Assembly: GCA_020466095.1 (NCBI GenBank)
Contig: CM035807.1
Span: forward strand, 48,845,004 to 48,909,003
DNA length: 64,000 nt
DNA from: Chlorops oryzae
Taxonomy: Eukaryota; Arthropoda; Insecta; Diptera; Chloropidae
Reading direction: 5' to 3'
Positions 44,761 to 55,700 of this stretch are shown here, in pieces (position 1 is the stretch's first letter; the number at the start of each line of letters is the position of its first letter). The position numbers and the translations under genes are program-made. The notes under the pieces are model-generated. The model made no database searches. It had not been told where the DNA came from and worked only from the letters and a program-made list of their open reading frames with translations.

Positions 44761-46110
44761 TCTTTAGTGAGCGTCATCTCGCAACGGAACCTTTTTTCAT
44801 CCATACTGTAGAGATACAGTCGTCATATTGCACCTTTATTCAGCAATAGCATCTCCAAGTGGTGCGTTAATCGTCAAATTATAGCCACGAGGAAAAATTA
44901 ATATTCTTTTGGATATTGTTATCGTCAAATTACAATCCAACAACAACAACAATTCGAATAGCGGACCGAAAGTTCTAGGAAGAAGCAGCAGAAGCGACGC
45001 CAAAACGCAGCGTTTGAGAAAAGAAGAGAGCAGAGATTGAACGAAGAGAGCGAAGGCAAAGCGACGAATTCGTCGTCAACGTCGAGAGGAAACTTCAATT
45101 TGCGTATATCAGCAGAGCAAACGTAGAGAGCAGAGAGTGGTAGCGGCAAAATTGTTGTATACGGAGGCAGAAACGACAGAATCACTGGCAAAGTCAATAT
45201 CGTAGAGAAGTCGATCAGAGCGAAGAAAAGAGGGAATCGAAGCAAAGCAAACTACCGGTAACCAAAGGGTTTGAGTGAGTATAAGAGAAACAAATGTGAG
45301 CATGTAAAATTGAAATAACCGTCGCGAGCAAGAAAAAAAAAGCAAAACTGAACAGTGGAGCAATTTACTAGAAAAGTAAAAAAAAAGAGATTTTCGTTTT
45401 GTTTCAATTGAAGATTAAAGTTAAAAAAAAAAAAGTTTTATTAAAAGTAAGTGACGATATATTTTCTTTTGATTTATTTAAAAAAAAAAACGAAAGGAAA
45501 GTTGTTGTAAAAATTGAAAAAGTTAAAGTCAAAGAAATTTCGAAAATCGATTGCAAGAGTTACTTCATTTAATTTGTTTTTCTTTTTACGAATAGGAAGA
45601 ATAAACGAATTGACAAACGTTATGAGATTTTTTTAAATAAAGCGGGTTAAAAGCAAAAGTGAAACGAAGGATATAAAATTGAATTTGGAAAATTTAGTTT
45701 CGAATTAAATAACACTGTAAAAAAAAAAAAGTTCGAATTTGATTTTAATTTTATTTCATAAAGCGAAGAGAAGAAGAAAACTTTAAAAAAAAAAGTTTGA
45801 AGTTGATTTTAATTTTATTTCATAAAGCGAAGAGAAGAACAACACTGTAAAAAAAAAAAAGCTCGAATTTGATTTTAATTTTAAAACATATTTCATAAAT
45901 CTAAAGAAAAAAAGAAAACTAAAGCGAACGGCTATTGAATAAGAAATTGAATATAGAGTAACAACAATTTCGTTACTATAAAATTTTAAATTTTTGTATA
46001 ATTCTTTTTTCTTTTCGTGAATTCGGTCTTGATAAAGTGTAAAGTAGAACATAAGCTTATACATAAGAAATTTTATAATTTATTTGTTTTTGTAAAACAA
46101 AAATAACGCG
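44761..46110 (+). other. Element III long purine-rich leader
   Basis: 1.35 kb without a convincing gene. It is very A/G-rich, with GAGAG/GAAGAG runs to about 45350 and A runs after that. A block with AACACTGTAAAAAAAAAAAG and TCGAATTTGATTTTAATTTT recurs two to three times (about 45710, 45785 and 45842). Open frames on the minus strand here are low-complexity by-products. Confidence 0.6.
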
Positions 46111-46683
46111 ATGGATGCCATAGCGGTGATTAATTTTAAAGTAGAAGAGTTAAAAGGAAAACTCAGAGGGGCGGGACTAGAGACCACGGGTAGGAAGTTA
46201 GAATTGCAGAACAGGCTTCTAGTGCATTTAGGTTTAATCGTAGATGAGGACGAGGAAGTTCAGAGTGAAGATAGTCAACATTTTCAGGATGCTTCTGAGG
46301 CGCAAATTAATGAGGGGAAATGCTTTTTTACTTTGAAAGATGTAGAAGAAAGTTTTACTAACTTTTCAGGGAACGACACCGAAAGTATTCGGATGTGGTT
46401 GCAAAATTTTGAGGAAAATTCCATCACATTCAATTGGAATAATTTGCAAAAATACATATATTGCAAGCAGTTACTAAAAGGTGGTGCTAGGTCGTATGTT
46501 CGAAGTCAGGCCGGAATAAAGGATTGGATCTCGTTAAAGATCGCTCTTCTTTCTGAATTTGATAGGAAGACTTCTGATGCCGAAATTCATCATCTTTTAC
46601 GTAGCCGTAAACATAAAGTGAACGAAACATTAAGGGAATATCTTTACAGTCTACATGAGATTAGTTGTACAATAAATAAATAA
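46111..46683 (+). pseudogene. Element III Gag with N-terminal SAP-like domain
   Basis: A 190-residue open part starting MDAIAVINFKVEELKGKL. Residues about 10-43 (VEELKGKLRGAGLETTGRKL, then LQNRLLVHLG) fit a SAP helix-extended-helix DNA-binding motif. An acidic stretch (DEDEEVQSED) and a capsid-like helical region follow (MWLQNFEENSITFNWNN, KQLLKGGARSYV). A stop at 46681-46683 ends it, and the reading resumes toward zinc knuckles from about 46771. SAP domains normally bind scaffold-type DNA; their role in Gag is unknown to me. Confidence 0.7.
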
Positions 46684-46770
46684 CAGAGTTTAATTACGTA
46701 TTTTATAAACGGTATAAATGATAGCCGCTCAAACAAGGCTGTACTATACCAAGCAACATCGATTGCCCAT

Positions 46771-47076
46771 TTGAAGAGTTTGATAGCAGTTTATGACAAA
46801 ATTCGACGCCCTCAGACACATGGTCGCAATGTCGATGGAAAAAATTCTAGAAAACCTGCAGAAGACCAGAAAAGGTCAAATAGTAAGAATTGTTATAAAT
46901 GCGGAGAAGAAGGCCATTTGGCCAAAGATTGTCCCCAGAAGGATATCAAATGTTTTAAGTGCAAGGGAAGCGGTCACTGTTCATTTGAATGTCCACTCAA
47001 AACCGAAAAACCTGATGCGCACCCCAAAGATAAAGTACACACCTTGGGTAGTTATCGTGAAGAGTTAGAAGATTAG
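46771..47076 (+). pseudogene. Element III nucleocapsid zinc knuckles
   Basis: Two CCHC boxes: CYKCGEEGHLAKDC and CFKCKGSGHCSFEC, both with the C-x2-C-x4-H-x4-C spacing. They are preceded by a basic stretch. This is the RNA-binding end of Gag. The stop at 47074-47076 is followed closely by the protease frame. Confidence 0.82.
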
Positions 47077-47097
47077 GCGAATCCAAAGAAATGTAAG

Positions 47098-48279
47098 GTG
47101 GTTAGCATCAATGGAATACCGATGGTGGCACTTACCGACAATGGTAGCGACGTATCCCTTTTGAGAGAAGATATTTTGTTTAAAGTCGGAATATTTGAGT
47201 TGAGCGCAGAAAAAAGAACACTTTACGCCATCGGGAAGAAATCTACAGCGACGTTAGGTAGTGTTTCGGCAGAGCTTGAAGCAGACGGTATTAAATTGAA
47301 AAATGTTTTTCACATTCATAGGCTTGATGACATTCCGTATTCTGTAGTAATACGAAATAATATTCTCGATTTTACTGATATCCACTTGTCTAGGAATGGA
47401 ACGAAATTTGTAAAAATTGAAGAAGAAGTCAGCAATCATGGCACAAGTCAGGGTACAAATAGTGATCTTCATAAAGAATTTAAAGATATATGTTTGATGG
47501 TAGAAGCAGATAGCAGTGCGGGAGACTTAAAAAGTAAATTAACGCATCTTCCGAACGAAATGCAACAGGATATCACAGATTTGATAGAAAATTACAAGCC
47601 AATTCGTCCTAATTCCCATCCAATTTCCATGAAGATTATCCTCAGCGATGAAAGTCCAATTCATGATAGAGCGCGACGAATTTCGCATGCAGACCAAGTC
47701 GATGTAGATAACCAGATGAAATACTGGCTGGAGGAAGATATTATAAAGCCAAGCACATCTGAATTTGCGGCACCGATAGTGCTAATCCAGAAAAAAGATG
47801 GTTCAAAGCGCATTTGTTGCGATTATCGTAGATTGAATAAAAAAATCATGCGAGATAATTTTCCCATGCCGCTGATGGAGGACGTTATAGATAGGTTGCA
47901 GGGCGCAAACGTTTTTACAACCCTAGATCTTCAAAAGTTAAAGGTTGTGTTGAGAATCGCTAGCATGCATGGAATTCAGATTAAATTTTCTAAATCGCAG
48001 TTTCTGGAGGAAAAAATAAACTTTCTAGGGTATATAATTGAAAATCATTCAATTCAGCCATCAGAAGAGAAAATTGCTGCTGCCGTAAAGTTTCCGATTC
48101 CTACTAATCAAAAAGCTGTTCAGAGATTTGTTGGATTAATGTCATATTTTAGGAAGTTCATTAAGGATTTCGCAATCAAAGCCAGGCCTCTTACCAATCT
48201 GTTGCGCAACTGCGCTAAGATTAAATTCGAAGAAGAAGAGCTAGTAGCATTTCATCAGCTGAAGTCAGCTTTAACTTAA
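47098..48279 (+). pseudogene. Element III protease and RT with catalytic-core deletion
   Basis: The protease active-site block reads ALTDNGSDVSLL (47137-47145 for the triad), with Asn where Thr or Ser is expected. RT starts in ARRISHADQVDVDNQMKYWL and has APIVLIQKKDGSKRICCDYRRLNKK and GANVFTTLDLQ (first Asp). It then jumps straight to KLKVVLRIASMHGI and FLGYIIENHSIQPSEEK. The stretch normally carrying the YxDD box, about 80-100 residues, is gone in frame (near 47937). A stop (TAA at 48277) ends this part. Confidence 0.83.
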
Positions 48280-49461
48280 GCGCCAATTTTGAAATTATAT
48301 GACCCATTAGCGGAGACAGAAGTTCATTGTGACGCGAGCATGTATGGGTACGGGGGCATGCTACTTCAAAGAGACCCAGAAGATAGAAACTTTCATGTTA
48401 TTCAGTATTTTAGTCGAAAAACAACACCGGCAGAAGAAAAGTATAGTTCATATGAACTAGAGGTCTTAGCAGTGGTAAACGCGGTAAAAAAATGGAGAAT
48501 TTATTTGGTTGGCAAACGTTTCAAAATCGTGACAGACTGTAGCGCATTTACAAAAACTCTAGAGAAAAAAGAGATTCCATTGAGAGTTTCCCGGTGGGCT
48601 ATGTATCTCCAGGAGTTTGACTACCAAATAGAACATCGTCCAGGAGAGCGCATGAGACATGTCGATGCTTTGAGCAGGGTATATAGTTTGTTGATCGAAG
48701 ACACGTTTAAACACAAATTAATAGAAGCTCAAGAAAATGACTGTTGGGTGAAAGCCATAAAGAAAGTTTTAGAAAAAAGTGATTACCAAGATTTCTTCGT
48801 AAAGGGCAACATATTGTACAAAGATACAAACAAACAGCTAGTTGTAATTCCAAGTCAGATGGAAAGAGAAATTATTGAAATCGCACACAGGCAAGGACAT
48901 TTCTCTGCAAATAAAACACAGGAAATTATTGAGAGGGACTATTTTATTCCGAAATTGAAATCAAAAACTGAAAGGGTCGTTCAAAGTTGCGTCCAATGCC
49001 TAATAGTGTCAGCCAAGAGTGGGAAAAAAGAAGGACTGCTTAGTCCAATTCATAAAGATGAGCGTCCCTTAGTAACATACCATTTAGATCATGTAGGCCC
49101 ATTGGAAGCTACCCATAAAAAGTACAATCACATCCTCGTAGTCGTGGATGCGTTTTCAAAATTAGTGTGGTTATACCCTACTAAGAGTACGAATGCAGAA
49201 GCAGTAGTACAGGTGTTGAGAAAGCAATCGTCGGTTTTTGGTAACCCACAAAGGATTATTACAGATCGAGGATCTGCATTTACCGCACACATTTTTTCAA
49301 ATTACTGTGAGGAGAACAATATTCAGCATCTTTTGATAGCGACAGGCGTACCGCGAGGGAATGGCCAGGTAGAACGCATCCACAAAATAGTCATTCCTCT
49401 GTTATCAAAGCTATGTCACGAGCAGCCAGGGTTGTGGTACAAACATGTCGAAAGAGTTTAA
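48280..49461 (+). pseudogene. Element III RNase H and integrase
   Basis: RNase H: EVHCDASMYGYGGMLLQ, then SSYELEVLAVVNAVKKWR and FKIVTDCSAF. The linker ends RHVDALSRV. Integrase: an HHCC zinc domain (HRQGHFSANKTQEII, VVQSCVQCLI). D,D,E residues lie in YHLDHVGPLEA, RIITDRGSAFTA and GNGQVERIHKIV. A stop at about 49459 (ERV, then TAA) ends the open part. Catalytic residues are all kept. Confidence 0.85.
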
Positions 49462-49929
49462 CAGTTTATTAACAGTACTCCACCCCGAAGCACGAAATAC
49501 ACACCTTTTCGAATTCTTACAGGTGTTGAAATGAGAACCAAAGATAAAGTTGACCAAAAAAATTTACTTGAGGAAGAGTTAATAAAAGAAATAGATGCAG
49601 AAAGGGATTTAGTTAGACAAGAAGTCAAAGATCATATAAAACGCATTCAAGAAGAAAACAGGAAAACTTTTAATGCTAAAAGGAAGTCAGAAACATTATA
49701 TAGAATAGGAGAATTAGTGGCAATCAAAAGAACACAGTACGGAGCTGGTTTAAAACTGCGGCCGAAATTTTTTGGACCGTAAAAAATAATTGAAGTTTTG
49801 AGACACGGACGGTACAAAGTCGAGAAGCTTGGTGATCATGAAGGTCCCAAAAATACTGTAACTGTGGCGGAATTTATGAAACCGTGGGAAAGACAATCGG
49901 TAGAGCAGGATGTTCGGGGCGAACATTAG
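49462..49929 (+). pseudogene. Element III integrase C-terminal part
   Basis: Open part 49531-49782 with a long charged helix (ELIKEIDAERDLVRQEVKDH) and a GPY/F-type module, KLRPKFFGP. There a TAA replaces the expected Tyr codon. The reading continues as KIIEVLRHGRYKVEKLG to about 49929, just before the 3' LTR. Confidence 0.72.
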
Positions 49930-49945
49930 GCAGGATGGCCGAGTC

Positions 49946-50221
49946 TGTGGGATTTATGGTACGTTATACCTGGCAACCCTATTAGTTTCTCACCACTTTT
50001 AGAGAGATAAGCAAACTGAGCAAAGGAGAGTGAGGCATTCTTCGTTTGACCGCCGAGCTGAAAGCATTAAGCTTTCCGTTATTTTTGTTGAAGCAGCAAC
50101 GCTGAGGAGAAGTCGCGTTCTTTTTGTTAACTTAAATGTAATTTATAACATCCTAAATAAGCTATTCGAATAACCCAAATTACCGAATAATAAATATAAA
50201 CATTTGTACAACGAATCTACA
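49946..50221 (+). repeat. Element III 3' LTR
   Basis: 276 bp, same ends as the 5' LTR. It is followed by the AACA duplication. Confidence 0.93.
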
Positions 50222-50525
50222 AACATACAGTCTCGAAACCCAAAACCGCAAAATCGAAGACCGTATATGAAAACTCTAGCTGGTTCACTAACATCGCCTT
50301 GGATGGAAAAGCGTTAGAGACTCCTAGTTTGAGTAATATTTTAAAGCGTAATATAAAATATGCATTGCCTGAAAAGCTCGAAGAAGAAAATAATGAAAAC
50401 ACAGAAGAACCTGAACTGTAAAAAAGAAGATATTATTCTTATTGCCCCTCTCAAATAAGGGGTATCTCAAAAATGATGTGCATCAATTGTAATAAGCCTA
50501 TATGCAGCTAACATAAAAAGGACTT
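50222..50525 (+). pseudogene. piggyBac-type transposase C-terminal part
   Basis: Continuation of the transposase split at 44456. A basic stretch leads to SLSNILKRNIKYALPEKL and an acidic run. After a stop, a cysteine-rich end follows (YCPSQIRG, MMCINCNKPIC), as in the C-terminal zinc-binding domain of piggyBac proteins. A stop interrupts the last block. Confidence 0.72.
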
Positions 50526-51720
50526 GTGCATAAGTTGATTTCAGTTTCCTTACTTAGTTTTTTTGTATACATAACTCAATTCTTATATATAAGGCGTATA
50601 AAAGTAAGCAAAATACAAGTCATTAAATTTTTTAAGTTTATTTCTTTAAAAAAACTGCAGTGCCATATTGAGAAGACTGTATTTTTTTGTTTATGTTATG
50701 AAACCAATGAAATTGGTGTTTTTTGTTATCAAATAAATGAAATTTTTCTAAAAATGCATTTTTATAATGAGGAAATATATAAAGCGTCCATGTGAGTAAA
50801 AAAGTTAAAAAATTGCGGTTACGATGAAATAAAACTAAGAAAAAACCATGATTCGTCTCACAGACGTATGGTTGTCTTTTCAGAAAATTCCAATAGGGTT
50901 ATCAAAGCAGTGTTTACCATTTTGTAAATGCTAAAAAAGAACGTTTTATAATTCACGTTTTCAAACTTCTTCTAAGCCTTGTAAAAAGCTTTTCAAAATA
51001 CGTTTATTGAATAAAATAAGTAAGCGTTTTGAACATTAATATTTTGAGTATTTTAAATGTTTTATTTCATAAGTTTTAGTATACAAAAAGTAAGCAAAAA
51101 AAAAACTTATATATAAAAAAAAGATAGACTTCATGTCTGTAAAACTTAAATTAATTTACCATAAAATTCATTTAAGTTAGTTAAGGATTGTTATTTTTAT
51201 TAATTTTAATTTTGATGCGGTTTTTCCCACACTGGAAGAACGATTTGGAGGCAGACGTGAAATCCACTTCTTTCTTTTCATTTTCGCAAGTAAATGTTTA
51301 TGGAATATAAATAAAATACTTAAAATAATTCCGCCGAAGGGAAGGAAAGCATTAATAAGTTATACAAATTGAAACTTACGACGAATGGATTGGATTTAGA
51401 AAACGATTGCATTGCCATGCGAAAAGTAAGTGACGTTTGCGAAAGCCTTATTTATGTAAGCTTTGCATAAACTAAGTTTATAATGCTTATAATATACTTG
51501 TTCAGGCAAGCTCTGCTTAAGCTTGGTTTGAAAAACGCTGGTCAAAATGCTTGCTGGTAGATATTTAGGTAACTTTTTCCTTTTTTAAAGTACACATTTT
51601 TCACTCAATTATCGTTGTTATCAACAGATTTTCATGACGGAAACTATTGACTTTTCTTAACTTTTTCGGTTCGTTTTAATTAAGAACGTAATGTAATAAA
51701 TAATTTGTATCTATCTATTA
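50526..51720. other. AT-rich non-coding stretch
   Basis: No gene recognised. Near 51540-51560, GTCAAAATGCTTGCTGGT complements to ACCAGCAAGCATTTTGAC. This loosely matches CCCAGCAAACTTTT at 43391 and may mark the right end of the piggyBac element. Confidence 0.4.
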
Positions 51721-52463
51721 CACAGGCCTGCATCAAAACTCCCCTTTTAAATTTCAGTGGTGGTTCTATAAGATTTTTGTAGGCTGAAAATTTGAAAATT
51801 TTTAAAAAAATTCAAACACGTTAGAGTTTCGAGAAAATCGCGCAAGAAATTTTTACTACAATTGCTTTTTTGAAACTTATTTTCCTCATGTATGGCTTAA
51901 AATGTTTTAAAATTTTAAAATCTTTTATTGATCTTAAAACAATTTTTAATATGAAATCAAAAATATCTTTCAAATCGTTATATGAATGGTGTAAAATGAC
52001 GCTCAAAGTCGAAAAATTGAAAAATGTATGAAAGATTTTTTTTTTTTTTTTTGGACTTTGAATGGACATAGCTCACCTGTTATCAGTCCCCTTTCCAAAA
52101 CTGATATCCTTAATTGTGGACCAATCAGTTGTGTGTAAGTTAACACGATGGGTCAGTGAACCCAAAGTGTAGGCACGCTTGTGCTGCTTGCTGACCCAAG
52201 TGCTTAGACTGCGAAACGTGCAACCTGCCTTTCGAATGCTCAGCACTTTAGTTTAGCTTAGCTTTTGTTTTCTTTAGTTTGTCTTGGCTTTGGTTTTACA
52301 AGTTTTTATTTTAAAGTTCAGTTGATTTGGATGATTCGAAAAACACGGCCGTGGAGAAGTAAGATTAAATATTAAATAGTTTTGCATTTGAAATAAAAAG
52401 TAATAATTCTCAATAAATTGTGTCCCTTAAATCAAATTAAAAACTAAACTCTTTTAATTTGTA

Positions 52464-54180
52464 CATATGGTCAAAGCCAAAGTGTTGCACGTTACATTCG
52501 TACGCATATTTTTGTAAAAATTTTGGAAAGAACTAGGTAAAGGTCATAACTTTTTTTTGCAATCGATAAAGCTTTTGAAGGCCTACATTTCCTAGGAACA
52601 AAATTTTTGGATATCTGTTGTCGTTTCGGATCTGTAGAAGATTAGAGTGGTGTCGCACGTTACAGAAATTTGGAAGTGTTTTTTGAGGTTGATGCACACT
52701 TATTGAAAACTTAGCGATTATAGCGGTGAAAATCTGTGTTCCTATTTATTTTATTCAAGCTGAAGGATCAAAGATATGAAATTAAAAATAACTTCCTCCA
52801 AAATATATTGGTATTTTGGTTATATGGCCGTAAACAGGCGGTGTTGCACGTTACACAAAAAAGTGTCGCACGTTACCTTTCGATTTTATTTCTGTATAAA
52901 GAGGAAAAAAAGTTAATTAAGCGGATATTCCAACTGAAGTATTTGAAAAACGAAAAATGTGTTGTAATTTTTCACTTTGCACGTTAAGAATATGTATGAA
53001 TGACATTGATTTTGAAAACTTTAATATGCATTTTTAATTTAAAAAGTGAAGTATGATTATTATTTTCTATTTTATACTTATATTAAAAATCGCCAAATAA
53101 ATTATAAAATGAGACTTATTTGCTAACTTTTCAATTATTAATTCTAAGAGATTTTAAAAATCGTCAAAAATAGCGTACGTGAACTTGAATGCTCCATTTT
53201 ACGTACATAGTGATTGTTTTATGACGTTATCACGTAAAACTATCGTCCGCAAATTGACTACAGACACCAATTTTTTATTATACATCCCAGCCTATTGGTG
53301 TGGGTACAGCTTTGGCTGAAAAAAATTTGGACTCGCTATTACAATGGTCATCATTATACACATAAGAAAAAACCACTCTTTCTCTTATTCTCATATCTGT
53401 ATATAAACGGATTTTTGCCTTCTTCTGATTGTGCAGTTAGCCGCCAAATAAAGTGGTCATTTATGGTAAAACTTTGACCATGACCACAATTCGCGAAATT
53501 CGCAAAAACTTCATTTGCACTATTTGGAATTGAGTATATCGCAGCTAGACTTAATGCTCTCTTACGGTTTAAATTTGACCGTGACCATCATTCGCGAATA
53601 TTTTGTGCTTCATACTAATAACCAAAAATGAAAGTGTCGCACGTTACACATATTCGTTGGCTTTGTAGGTTATTGTAGCTGCTATATTTGAATAATTTCA
53701 ATATTGATTCAAAAAGTAGACTAAAAACACTCAAAAAAAATCTGCTTGATTGAGTTTGTTAACTTCTTGAACTATGCGAAAAACATTTTTTTTAAATTCT
53801 GGTGTCGCACGTTACACGAAAATAACCTACATTTCAGTGCCATCAAATACATTCACCGAACGCATTTTTTTTTTAACTCTTTACGTTTTCAGTTAAAATC
53901 AACCATATTATTTTGAAATAGAAACTAACAGCATAAAAATTTAAAATATATCTAATATATTTACTATTTTTTCCGACCCAGAAATGTTTTCCATTGTTGC
54001 GAAACACGAGCAATACCTAAAAATGATGTTGTATGACCATCCTACTATGTTTCTAATTGTGTGAAATTCACGTTTCCCGATGCAATGGGATGAGGTCGTT
54101 CGGAAAAAAAATAAATTTAAACGGTATTTAAAAACTTTTTGTTTACTTTGGTTTCAGTTCTCGTGGCTTTGACCATATAT
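52464..54180. mobile_element. ATATGGTCAAAGCCA-ended element with repeated 15-bp motif
   Basis: Left end ATATGGTCAAAGCCA (about 52465) and right end TGGCTTTGACCATAT (about 54165-54179). The interior carries GTGTYGCACGTTACA six times, all in the same direction: 52482, 52650, 52841, 52863, 53634 and 53812. The 52863 copy ends in C. A decayed family-A Helitron fragment is inserted at 53275-53633. No transposase frame. The motif copies may be binding sites for a transposase supplied in trans. Confidence 0.55.
53275..53633 (+). mobile_element. Family A Helitron-like relic, copy A5
   Basis: Matches family A from TACATCCCAGC through CACTCTTTCTCTTATTC and CTTCTTCTGATTGTG to one and a half degenerate 100-bp units. 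It ends near ATTTTGTGCTT. Both termini are missing, and it is clearly older than A1-A4. Confidence 0.8.
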
Positions 54181-54446
54181 CAAATAACGGAACTGCAACA
54201 CAAACCCTTTTCACGATATAAAGGTTTTTCTATAGAGACTCTATTCGGAGATTCGTAGACATAACATAACACATGTTGGAAATGAAAAACATTTATGTTT
54301 TTTTTGTTTGAAAAAGAATAAATTACTAAAATGAGTTGAAATATTGGTTCGGGAGTAAATAAATTGCTTATAAAAGAGCAAACCAAATTAACGTTCATTC
54401 TTTTTAAGGTCAAATGAGCAAATTATTTTCTTTCAAAAATCATTAC

Positions 54447-55239
54447 CAGAGCAACCAAAAATATGCCCTAAAAATTAAAAAAAATGCGCACATAATATGC
54501 ATGAAAAACGTATAAAAATGGCCCCAAAAAATGCACTCATTTTTTTTTTTGTTTTTATTCGATATATTCATCGATTGCAGTATATAACAAGATGTTGCGT
54601 AAGCTTGCCAACTCAGCTGCAGTTAGAGAAGTAACATAGCGGTCAACCGCTCCGATGCATTTTGCTAAACTTTGCTTATTTGAACAATGCTTTCATATCC
54701 TTTGTTTCTCGTTAGCACAGATTCCAGTTTTTCAAAAAACCTTCAAACTTTTGGATACCAAAAATTAGAGATGAAAAGTAATTTTTTATGCTAGGACTTT
54801 TTTTGATTTTAGTAGTTCTTGCGATTCCATGATTGAAATGGCATTGTTTCCATCAAAACTATTTACAAGGGTTTGAACTCTTTCTTAATTGTCGCAGTAA
54901 TGGATTGCTGCCTTTAGCCATGTAGTCCAACGTAGAAAAACTAAAAATAACCAAATACGATGTCTTATCGCATAATATGAAGGGCGACTATGTAACTCTT
55001 CCATCTCTTTACAACACACACAAGCAAATTGCTGCGATCAATACACACCCATACATACGTTATTTATAATTACTTTACTTTCAAGTATAACAATTTGTAT
55101 TTTTTGCAGTATATGAAGTTTCATGTAGGCCATAGTTAATTTGTTGAAAAATGCAGGAAAATGCCTGAAACCCCTAAATATGATTTAAATCGCCAAAAAT
55201 TCAATTTGAATATGCATTTGCTTATTTTTGGTTGCTCTG
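54447..55239. mobile_element. hAT-type non-autonomous element, imperfect 8-bp TSD
   Basis: The ends are CAGAGCAACCAAAAATA and its complement. The flanks are ATCATTAC (54439-54446) and ATCATTAT (55240-55247), 7 of 8 matching. AT-rich, no transposase. Confidence 0.75.
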
Positions 55240-55700
55240 ATCATTATATAATGATCAAAAGCTGTGTCGCGGCAGTTAACTTGGTGGGCTAGGGAATTAC
55301 GCGCGTTTTAATCCGAACTTTATTTTTCCTGACCCAATATTTCAACTCAATCTAGTAATTTCTGCTTTTTCTTCAGTTCTTAGAATTGACATGTGTACAC
55401 ACATTTCATTGGTCCACAATCTAGGATATCACTTTTGGAAAGAAGACTGATAACGGGTGAGCTATGTTCATTCAAAGTTAAAAAAAAAAAAATCTTTCAT
55501 AAATTTTTCAATTTTTCGACGTTGAGCATCATTTTACACCATTCGTTTAACGATTTGGAAGATATTTTTGATTTCATATTAAAAAATAATGTTTAAAGAT
55601 CAATAAATAATTTGAAAATTTAAAAATATTTTAAACCATATATGAAGTTTTGCAGGCCTGTGTTTTCGAAACATATTTTTTATTATTAAACTTATATGAA

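Larger units (their letters stand above)
44461..50221 (+). mobile_element. Ty3/gypsy retrotransposon, element III, TSD AACA
   Basis: LTRs of 276 bp each (44461-44736 and 49946-50221). Exact AACA target duplications lie at 44457-44460 and 50222-50225. The interior has a primer site, long leader, gag, zinc knuckles and pol. Pol has a large in-frame deletion in RT and several stops. It is inserted in the piggyBac transposase gene. Confidence 0.92.
51721..55660. mobile_element. Inverted-repeat element with ACACAGGCCTGCA ends, nested inserts
   Basis: Left end ACACAGGCCTGCA (51721) and right end TGCAGGCCTGTGT (about 55660). Arms of about 420 bp (51721-52139) and 270 bp (55388-55660) pair. They share ATATGAAATCAAAAATATCTT, GAAAGATTTTTT and TTGTGGACCAAT blocks; the right arm lacks about 165 bp. 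Two further elements (52464-54180 and 54447-55239) lie inside. No target duplication is clear and no transposase is seen. Confidence 0.6.

Noticed and set aside
44925..45363. Minus-strand frames in the element III leader
   Set aside because: They are Leu/Phe/Ser-rich translations of a purine-rich leader, have no motif and overlap each other.
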